From Nautiliaceae bacterium (GTDB lineage Bacteria; Campylobacterota; Campylobacteria; Campylobacterales; Nautiliaceae): DNA of 7,466 bases. Numbering within the stretch: position 1 is the first letter of the stretch; every line of letters begins with the position of its first letter. Positions 1 through 4,802 of this stretch are shown piece after piece. Where the stretch lies: assembly GCA_027008345.1 (NCBI GenBank), contig JALTBU010000085.1, positions 1-7,466 of the forward strand. Reading direction: 5' to 3'. Made by a program: the position numbers and the translations under genes. Under the pieces are notes generated by a model. It made no database searches. It was not told the origin of the DNA and was given only the letters and a program-made list of their open reading frames with translations.

Positions 1-35
1 TTGCTTTTGAAGCATATGAAAAAATAGGGATTTAA
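1..35 (+). CDS. Possible 3' end of a rightward gene cut by the window edge
   Basis: Reading from base 3, the + strand encodes AFEAYEKIGI followed by a TAA stop at 33-35. Only ten codons are visible, so no family can be assigned. The support is contextual: the frame would converge on the leftward Sel1-repeat gene, whose stop lies at 38-40, and both stops would fall in one hairpin. The same arrangement occurs at 4210-4228 between two well-supported convergent genes. Another frame (LLLKHMKK, stop at 25-27) is also open over this short stretch, so the assignment is tentative. Confidence 0.35.
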   Translation, partial: AFEAYEKIGI

Positions 36-41
36 CCCTAT
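18..41. terminator. Rho-independent terminator ending the argH-osmC-sel1 operon
   Basis: Bases 24-29 (ATAGGG) and 36-41 (CCCTAT) form a perfect 6-bp stem around the six-base loop ATTTAA. In the leftward transcript the stem is followed by a run of U (bases 23-19), the classical intrinsic terminator layout. The rightward U-tract is interrupted (ATAATTTATTT), so termination in that direction would be weaker. The stop codon of the leftward sel1-like gene (38-40) lies in the stem, and the TAA of the possible rightward gene (33-35) lies in the loop. Confidence 0.65.
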
Positions 42-430
42 AATTTATTTAAATAATTACAGGCATCTTTATTGCCAAGTTTACAGCCTTTGTTTAGCAG
101 TTTTTTTGCTTTTTTAATATCTTTATTTTTATATGCTTCATATCCAAGTAGAGTACAGCTGTCTGCATCTCCTAGGCTGCAGCCTTTCTTATAAAATTTA
201 ATAGCAAGATTATGGTCTTTTTTTATATTTCCAAAACCCTTTTCATAAAAATATCCCGCCATTCCGCAGGCATACGCATCATTATTTGAACATCTGCTTA
301 TAAAATTAGCAAGAGCTTCTTTATATTTTTTTGCAAATGCAAGTTTAAGACCTGGATCATTTGTCATCCCGTGGTTTTGTGGCATTGCAAAAGTAAAGGT
401 GGCAAAAGCCGCTATTATTAATTTTTTCAT
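38..430 (-). CDS. Small secreted Sel1-repeat (TPR-like) cysteine-rich protein
   Basis: This 130-residue protein begins with a short signal peptide (MKKLIIAAFATFTFA, likely cut near residue 15), so it is probably periplasmic. The rest is two to three helical Sel1-like repeats; the clearest runs over about residues 56-90 (AGYFYEKGFG followed by AIKFYKKGC). Cysteines come in three pairs spaced CX7C: C47/C55, C84/C92 and C116/C124. This is the pattern of Helicobacter cysteine-rich proteins (Hcp), where each pair forms a disulfide that braces a repeat. Such proteins usually act as scaffolds or binding proteins; partner and function here are unknown. It is short for the family, which often has four or more repeats. 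AAGGAG overlaps the stop codon of the upstream OsmC-like gene and sits about 6 nt before the ATG, so translation is probably coupled. It is the last gene of the argH operon. Confidence 0.85.
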   Translation of the reverse strand: MKKLIIAAFATFTFAMPQNHGMTNDPGLKLAFAKKYKEALANFISRCSNNDAYACGMAGYFYEKGFGNIKKDHNLAIKFYKKGCSLGDADSCTLLGYEAYKNKDIKKAKKLLNKGCKLGNKDACNYLNKL

Positions 431-439
431 TTTTACTCC

Positions 440-919
440 TTATGAATTACAACATGCACAGCCAAAGCCGTCTAAATCATCATCAAAACTTTCAAGTTCC
501 ATTTTACCGTTACCTGAAATTATTGATTCTTTATATGCTATTGTCTCGCTGTTATGTTTGATAGTATAATAAATTTTGCTTGTAGCCCTTACTGTATTAA
601 TAGTAGAGCAGTATGTTTCAAGTGAGCTTAATACCCATCTTTTAGCCGTTACATTATCTGCATCGCTTTCAAATTCATAAATAAAGTGAAATTCTGTAAA
701 AATTTTAGGAAATGTATCTTTTCTTTTAAATTCTATATCCATTTTTGCATTTTTAATATTGTGTTTTTTACCCATTTCCACTACATCAAACAAAGAGCAA
801 TTTCCCATACCTGTAATAAAAATCTCAACCGGAGAATATTTCTCAGCATCAATTACCATTATTTCTTTTCCGTTTGTAGCTTCATATTTTTTATCTGCAA
901 TATGTCTTATTTTAATCAT
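440..919 (-). CDS. OsmC/Ohr-family protein with a CxCC C-terminal tail
   Basis: The 159-residue product has the OsmC-like fold signature: a strand-rich start, then SPVEIFITGMGNCSLFDVVEM with the first cysteine at C41, and a second cysteine at C104 in a helix (SLETYCSTINTV). In OsmC/Ohr enzymes such a cysteine pair reduces organic or fatty-acid hydroperoxides in the cytoplasm, usually with lipoyl or thiol reductants. This member resembles the general OsmC-like group more than classical Ohr, so its substrate is unclear. The core ends near residue 125. A tail follows that holds an acidic stretch (ESFDDDLDG) and ends GFGCACCNS (C154, C156, C157), which is not part of the usual 135-145-residue core. 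The ATG overlaps the argH stop as ATGA, and an AGGAG lies inside the end of argH, so the two are translationally coupled. Confidence 0.85.
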   Translation of the reverse strand: MIKIRHIADKKYEATNGKEIMVIDAEKYSPVEIFITGMGNCSLFDVVEMGKKHNIKNAKMDIEFKRKDTFPKIFTEFHFIYEFESDADNVTAKRWVLSSLETYCSTINTVRATSKIYYTIKHNSETIAYKESIISGNGKMELESFDDDLDGFGCACCNS

Positions 920-2289
920 CTACTCTCCTTTAAAAATTTTTCAAAATATTCAATCTGCTCTTTTACTCTCTCAGGTGCAGTTGCACCGTAGCTTTTTCTG
1001 CTGTTCATTGAATTTTCCAGACTTAAATCAACATCTTCTCCAATTCTCTCATCAATACTTTTTAATTCATCTAAACTCAAATCACTTAAATCAACTCCCT
1101 TGCTCTCAGCCAATGCTACTGCACGACCGGTAATATGATGTGCTTCTCTAAACGGAATACCTTTGTTTACAAGATAATCTGCAAGGTCAGTTGCTGTTAA
1201 ATGACCTTTTTTTGTGGCTTTTAACATATTTTCTTTATTTACTCTCATTGTTTTTAATGTTTCTTTTAAAATTTCTATTGAAATAAGTCCGTTTTTTACG
1301 CTGTCAAAAACTCCCTCTTTATCTTCTTGTGTGTCTTTATTGTATGCAAGCGGAAGTCCTTTCATAACTGTTAAAAGAGCCATTAAATTACCATAAGCTC
1401 TTCCTGTTTTACCTCTTATAAGTTCTGGTACATCAGGGTTTTTCTTTTGAGGCATTATAGAGCTTCCGGTTGAATATTCATCACTTAAAGTAATAAACCC
1501 AAATTCGCTTGTAGACCATATAATCATCTCTTCTGCAAGTCTGCTCGCATGCATCATAAGCATTGAAATATTAAAAAGTATTTCAAGCGCAAAATCCCTG
1601 TCACTCACAGTATCAAGACAATTAACAGTTGGTTCTTTAAATCCAAGGGCGTTTGTTGTTTCAAATCTGTCAATTGGATGAGGAGTTCCTGCAAGTGCCG
1701 CACATCCAAGAGGATTTATATTATTTCTTTTAAAACTCTCCATAAATCTTTCATAATCCCTTTTAAACATACTTGCATACGCCATCATATGGTATCCAAA
1801 ACTTATTGGCTGAGCGTGTTGCAGGTGTGTCATTCCCGGAAGCAGGGTAGTAGTATGTTCTTTTGCAATATCAACAAAAACTTTGATAAGCTCTTTTATC
1901 TTTTTTGCAAATTCTAAATTTCTTTTTAAAACCCATCTTCTAAAATCCACTGCTACCTGGTCGTTTCTGCTTCTTGCAGTATGTAATTTTTTGCCGGTAT
2001 CACCTATAAGTTCAATTAGTCTTTTTTCAATAGCCATATGGATATCTTCATCGCTTATATCCCACTTAAATTTGCCTTCTTCTATCTCTTTTTTAATTTC
2101 AAGCAGACCCTCTTTTATCTTTTCGGCTTCATCTTTTGTAATAATTCCCTGTTTTGCAAGCATTTGAGAGTGGGCAATTGACCCTTCAATATCTTCAATA
2201 TACAATTCTTTATCAAACGGAAGCGATGCATTGAATTCATCAAGAAGCTTTGCCGCCTGTTTTGAAAATCTACCGCCCCATAGTTTCAT
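916..2289 (-). CDS. argH: Argininosuccinate lyase
   Basis: ArgH splits argininosuccinate into arginine and fumarate, the last step of arginine synthesis, as a cytoplasmic homotetramer. The 457 residues match the family's usual length. Visible family motifs in order are: the N-terminal KLWGGRFSK; TARSRNDQ at 104-111; THLQHAQP at 154-161, whose His155 is in the conserved catalytic region; GTPHPIDR at 201-208; and the fumarase/aspartase superfamily signature GSSIMPQKKNP at 275-285, which carries the mobile-loop catalytic serine. Nothing looks truncated. The start is supported by an AAGGA about 6 nt upstream and by the conserved N-terminus. It is the first gene of a leftward operon with the OsmC-like and Sel1-repeat genes, and it is divergent from the HD-domain gene across only 42 bp. 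No ArgR-like operator was recognised. Confidence 0.97.
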   Translation of the reverse strand: MKLWGGRFSKQAAKLLDEFNASLPFDKELYIEDIEGSIAHSQMLAKQGIITKDEAEKIKEGLLEIKKEIEEGKFKWDISDEDIHMAIEKRLIELIGDTGKKLHTARSRNDQVAVDFRRWVLKRNLEFAKKIKELIKVFVDIAKEHTTTLLPGMTHLQHAQPISFGYHMMAYASMFKRDYERFMESFKRNNINPLGCAALAGTPHPIDRFETTNALGFKEPTVNCLDTVSDRDFALEILFNISMLMMHASRLAEEMIIWSTSEFGFITLSDEYSTGSSIMPQKKNPDVPELIRGKTGRAYGNLMALLTVMKGLPLAYNKDTQEDKEGVFDSVKNGLISIEILKETLKTMRVNKENMLKATKKGHLTATDLADYLVNKGIPFREAHHITGRAVALAESKGVDLSDLSLDELKSIDERIGEDVDLSLENSMNSRKSYGATAPERVKEQIEYFEKFLKESR

Positions 2290-2298
2290 TAAAATCCT

Positions 2299-2313
2299 TT
2301 TTTAGCTAAAATT
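2299..2313 (+). promoter_or_regulatory. Candidate promoter of the HD-domain/OMP gene pair
   Basis: The + strand reads TTTTTAGCTAAAATT, a T-stretch followed by the -10-like box TAAAAT at 2307-2312. The predicted start near 2319 would leave a short leader holding AAGGAG (2321-2326) before the ATG at 2332. The same 15-mer with one change (TATAAT) stands in front of ppa on the minus strand at 4779-4765. The box overlaps the argH -10 on the other strand, so the two promoters share bases. Confidence 0.5.
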
Positions 2314-2319
2314 ATAACA
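2311..2319 (-). promoter_or_regulatory. Extended -10 promoter of argH operon
   Basis: On the minus strand these bases read TGTTATAAT, a perfect TATAAT box with a TG extended -10 element. The box ends 21 nt before the argH ATG, so transcription should start near 2304 and leave a leader of about 15 nt that still contains the AAGGA ribosome-binding site. No -35 is obvious, which is usual for sigma-70 promoters in Campylobacter and Helicobacter. The assignment rests on sequence alone. Confidence 0.6.
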
Positions 2320-2331
2320 TAAGGAGTCAAA

Positions 2332-3483
2332 ATGAATGCAGAACTTATAAAACTTATATTTTCAACGGCTTCAATTGAAAGATGGAATGATCTGCCAAGA
2401 CCGTTTAAATTCATAGAACTCGACAAGCAGTCCCATAAAATGATTATCACTTATATTTTAGCTTCATTTGAGAAAAATGTGAATTATTATGACCTTATAC
2501 ATTTAGCAATTGCGGGGGTTTTATATAGAGCAGTTCTAACAGATTTAAAATCACCGGTATATAACTATTTAAGAAAGAAAAAAGGAAAAGAACTTGATGA
2601 ATTTGTATTAAAAAAACTTAACGGTATAATTGATGAAGAGTTAAATTATTATGTTAAATTATATAATAACACAAACTCACTCGAAAAAAGACTACTCTCA
2701 GCCTCAAGCTACATAGCAAGTAAATGGGAATTTGATTTTATATACAACTTTGCAAAAGAGAGCTATGGAATAGAAGAAATTAAAAAAACAATCGAAAACG
2801 AACTTGAAGATTATTATGATTTAGAAGGTGTAAGAATACTTGCACTTAAAAGAAAAAGTTATGATTTTATATCACTTTGTGGAAATATGAGATTTCAAAA
2901 AAGATGGGCAAATACTCCAAGAGTGCCCGAGACAAGTGTTCTTGGACATATGCTTTTTGTTGCTATAATGAGTTTTTTTCTTACAAAAGAATATGGCGGT
3001 AATAAAGATAAAATATATTATAATTTTTTTACAGGTCTTTTTCATGACCTTCCAGAGGCTCTTACAAGAGATATTATTGCCCCTGTAAAACAGGGAGTTG
3101 CAGGACTTGATGAGATACTAAAAGAGTATGAACATATGCTTATAGAAGAAAAGATAATACCACTTGTCCCAAGCAAACTTAAAAACGAACTTAAAATTAT
3201 GATAACTGATGAATTTGCAAATAAGATCATTACCGAAAATGGATACAAGAAAGTTGATGTAGCCGAAGATTTACTTGGAAATAAAGGAATTGATGGTAAA
3301 CTCATAAAAGTTGCAGATCATTTAGCGGCATATATTGAAGCTCTTATGAGTATTAATCATGGTATCAAATCGCCTGAACTGCTAAATGCAATTGAATTTC
3401 TATCAAAAAAATATAAAAATTTCCAAATTTTCGGTATAAAAACAGGAAAGTATTTCCATAAGGATTTTTATGAAGAAAATTAG
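2332..3483 (+). CDS. Two-lobed YfbR-like HD-domain phosphohydrolase
   Basis: The C-terminal half (about residues 185-345) matches the YfbR/HDDC2-type HD fold, whose E. coli member is a metal-dependent 5'-deoxynucleotidase. Visible are RW at 191-192, H206, the HD pair H238-D239 in FHDLPE with E242, D247 in TRDIIAPVK, and D329 in VADHLAAYIEA. All the expected metal and active-site positions are therefore present. The N-terminal half (about 12-140) looks like a second, diverged copy: RW at 17-18, a histidine at 35, TDLKSPV at 70-76 against RDIIAPV, and RLLSASSYIA against KLIKVADHLA. In that copy the HD position reads G62-V63 and the last Asp is S126, so it is probably not catalytic. The substrate is unknown; nucleotide monophosphates are the family precedent. 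AAGGAG precedes the ATG by 5 nt. The gene end overlaps the next gene by 14 nt. Confidence 0.8.
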   Translation: MNAELIKLIFSTASIERWNDLPRPFKFIELDKQSHKMIITYILASFEKNVNYYDLIHLAIAGVLYRAVLTDLKSPVYNYLRKKKGKELDEFVLKKLNGIIDEELNYYVKLYNNTNSLEKRLLSASSYIASKWEFDFIYNFAKESYGIEEIKKTIENELEDYYDLEGVRILALKRKSYDFISLCGNMRFQKRWANTPRVPETSVLGHMLFVAIMSFFLTKEYGGNKDKIYYNFFTGLFHDLPEALTRDIIAPVKQGVAGLDEILKEYEHMLIEEKIIPLVPSKLKNELKIMITDEFANKIITENGYKKVDVAEDLLGNKGIDGKLIKVADHLAAYIEALMSINHGIKSPELLNAIEFLSKKYKNFQIFGIKTGKYFHKDFYEEN

Positions 3484-4219
3484 TATTTTAATAATTTTAT
3501 GCGGATTTTTATTTGCAGATTCGCTTAATTATTATTTTTTCACCATAAAAGAAGATTATAAAGAATACTTATCAGGAAGTATAATAGACAGAGATTACAG
3601 CAGATTTGGTGAAATTAACGGAATCGGTATTAAATACACTAAAAATTACTACTATTCAGAAATTTACTTAAAAGTCGAAAGCTCATACGGACAAAGCACA
3701 TATGACGGGGCATATCAGGACGGCACGCCCATAACTTTTCATCAAAATAATGTACAAATATATAATTTAAATGCCGGAATTTATTCAAGACCGTATCTTT
3801 TAGAACTTGGATATAGATTCTGGAACAGGGGAAACTCAAATGAAGAAGGAGATTATAATGAGCAATACTATTGGCCATATTTTGCAATAGGTATGAAATA
3901 TATATTTAATTTTGTAAATTCATCAATTAAATATTATTTCAAATATAATTATGCTTTTTCTCCAAAATTAAAAATATACTTAGGGAACAACCCGATAATT
4001 AATTTAGGAACAACATCAGGTCTTGAAACACAGATAAGTTTTGATAAAAAATTAAGTTATGATTATAAAGTGGGGATTTTTTACAGATACACATACTGGC
4101 ATATAAACCGCTCTGAAACTGTTAATTTATATGATAATGGCAAAACATATCAAATGTTTGAACCTGAAAGTGAAACAAGAAATCAATATTTGGGAATTTA
4201 TTTAGAAAAAAGCTTCTAA
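3470..4219 (+). CDS. Predicted outer-membrane beta-barrel protein
   Basis: This 249-residue protein has a signal peptide (MKKISILIILCGFLFA, likely cut before D17). The rest is rich in Tyr, Phe and alternating polar/hydrophobic stretches typical of barrel strands, for example at 49-58, 61-70, 95-106, 108-118, 134-145, 152-160, 183-192, 199-210 and 239-249. It ends in phenylalanine within LGIYLEKSF, the C-terminal aromatic signal recognised by the barrel assembly machinery. About eight to ten strands can be guessed, which suits a small barrel rather than a 16-strand porin. The cysteine at 11 is not in a proper lipobox, so a lipoprotein is unlikely. I do not recognise a named family or substrate. 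AAGGA lies 5 nt before the ATG inside the HD-domain gene, and the two coding regions overlap by 14 nt, so they are co-transcribed and probably translationally coupled. Confidence 0.7.
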   Translation: MKKISILIILCGFLFADSLNYYFFTIKEDYKEYLSGSIIDRDYSRFGEINGIGIKYTKNYYYSEIYLKVESSYGQSTYDGAYQDGTPITFHQNNVQIYNLNAGIYSRPYLLELGYRFWNRGNSNEEGDYNEQYYWPYFAIGMKYIFNFVNSSIKYYFKYNYAFSPKLKIYLGNNPIINLGTTSGLETQISFDKKLSYDYKVGIFYRYTYWHINRSETVNLYDNGKTYQMFEPESETRNQYLGIYLEKSF

Positions 4220-4228
4220 AAGAAGCTT
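4206..4228. terminator. Shared terminator between convergent OMP gene and ppa
   Basis: AAGCTTCT (4210-4217) and AGAAGCTT (4221-4228) form a perfect 8-bp stem with an AAA loop. In the leftward direction the stem ends in UU and is followed by four more U, which makes a good terminator for ppa. Rightward it is followed by ATTTATAATTTT, a weaker U-tract for the OMP gene. The OMP stop TAA (4217-4219) starts at the stem end, and the ppa stop (4227-4229) overlaps the other arm. Confidence 0.75.
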
Positions 4229-4745
4229 ATTTATAATTTTCTATAGATTTTTTTATAAGTTCAATTGCTTTTTCTTTATCGTCAAATCCTGTAACTTTTA
4301 CCCATTTACCAGGTTCTAAATCTTTATATGTTTCAAAGAAATGTTTAATTTGTTGAAGTTCTATTTCAGGTAAATCATCAAGTGAATTAATTTTTGCCAT
4401 TTTAGGATCAAGTTTTATTGTAGGAACAGCTATAATTTTTTCATCTTTTCCATTTTCATCTTCCATAATTAATACACCTATTACTCTTGATTTAATTACA
4501 CATCCTGGAACTACTGACTCACTGCTTAAAACTAAAACATCAATTGGATCTCCGTCATCTGCCAAAGTGTTTGGTACAAATCCGTAATTTGCAGGGTAAA
4601 ACTGAGTTCCATAAAGAATTCTGTCTAAAAATATAGCTCCGCTCTCTTTATCAATTTCATATTTAATATTACTTCCCTGAGGAATTTCAATTACCACATT
4701 TATTGCTTCTTCAGGATTTCCGGGTTTTATTTTTTTAATATCCAT
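4227..4745 (-). CDS. ppa: Inorganic pyrophosphatase, family I
   Basis: Ppa hydrolyses pyrophosphate to two phosphates in the cytoplasm with Mg2+ and so drives biosynthetic reactions forward. At 172 residues it has the length of bacterial family I enzymes. The signature DDGDPIDVLVL lies at 63-73 with metal ligands D64, D66 and D69. The other active-site positions known from the E. coli enzyme are all present with a shift of one: E20, K28, E30, R42, Y50, Y54, D96, D101, K103, Y140 and K141. It should be fully active. An AAGGAG lies about 6 nt before the ATG. The gene is directly downstream of acs on the same strand but has its own promoter-like sequence after the acs terminator. It converges on the OMP gene with only 7 nt between the two coding ends. 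Confidence 0.97.
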   Translation of the reverse strand: MDIKKIKPGNPEEAINVVIEIPQGSNIKYEIDKESGAIFLDRILYGTQFYPANYGFVPNTLADDGDPIDVLVLSSESVVPGCVIKSRVIGVLIMEDENGKDEKIIAVPTIKLDPKMAKINSLDDLPEIELQQIKHFFETYKDLEPGKWVKVTGFDDKEKAIELIKKSIENYK

Positions 4746-4764
4746 TAATTCTCCTTTTTTGTGA

Positions 4765-4779
4765 AATTATAGCTAAAAA
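4765..4779 (-). promoter_or_regulatory. Promoter of ppa
   Basis: The minus strand reads TTTTTAGCTATAATT, with a perfect TATAAT at 4771-4766 preceded by a T-stretch and no -35 at normal spacing. The box ends about 20 nt before the ppa ATG, which predicts a leader of roughly 13 nt containing the ribosome-binding site. The T-stretch is also the U-tract and outer stem arm of the acs terminator. Geometry and sequence closely match the argH and HD-gene promoters in this window. Confidence 0.6.
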
Positions 4780-4802
4780 GCCGTCAAATCTGACAGCTTT
4801 TT
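4775..4802 (-). terminator. Terminator of acs
   Basis: In the leftward transcript AAAAAGC-U-GUCA pairs with UGAC-G-GCUUUUU around the loop GAUU. This is a 12-bp stem with one central U-G wobble. The outer A5/U5 part supplies the U-tract. The acs stop codon TGA (4786-4784) starts at the loop-proximal part of the downstream arm. The hairpin overlaps the upstream part of the ppa promoter. Confidence 0.65.

Noticed and set aside
686..1133. Rightward open frames opposite the OsmC-like gene and argH
   Set aside because: They lie wholly antisense to well-supported genes, have compositions expected of reverse-strand shadows (Phe/Ser/Ile/Cys-rich) and match no family.
3042..3305. Leftward frame of 87 codons inside the HD-domain gene
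   Set aside because: It is antisense to the conserved HD motif region, and its Ser/Ile/Phe-rich sequence is typical of a shadow frame.
2332..3483. HD-domain gene as an antiphage or cyclic-nucleotide defence effector
   Set aside because: No nucleotidyltransferase, sensor, retron or effector gene is nearby. The motifs fit the housekeeping YfbR-like group, and the neighbours are metabolic genes.
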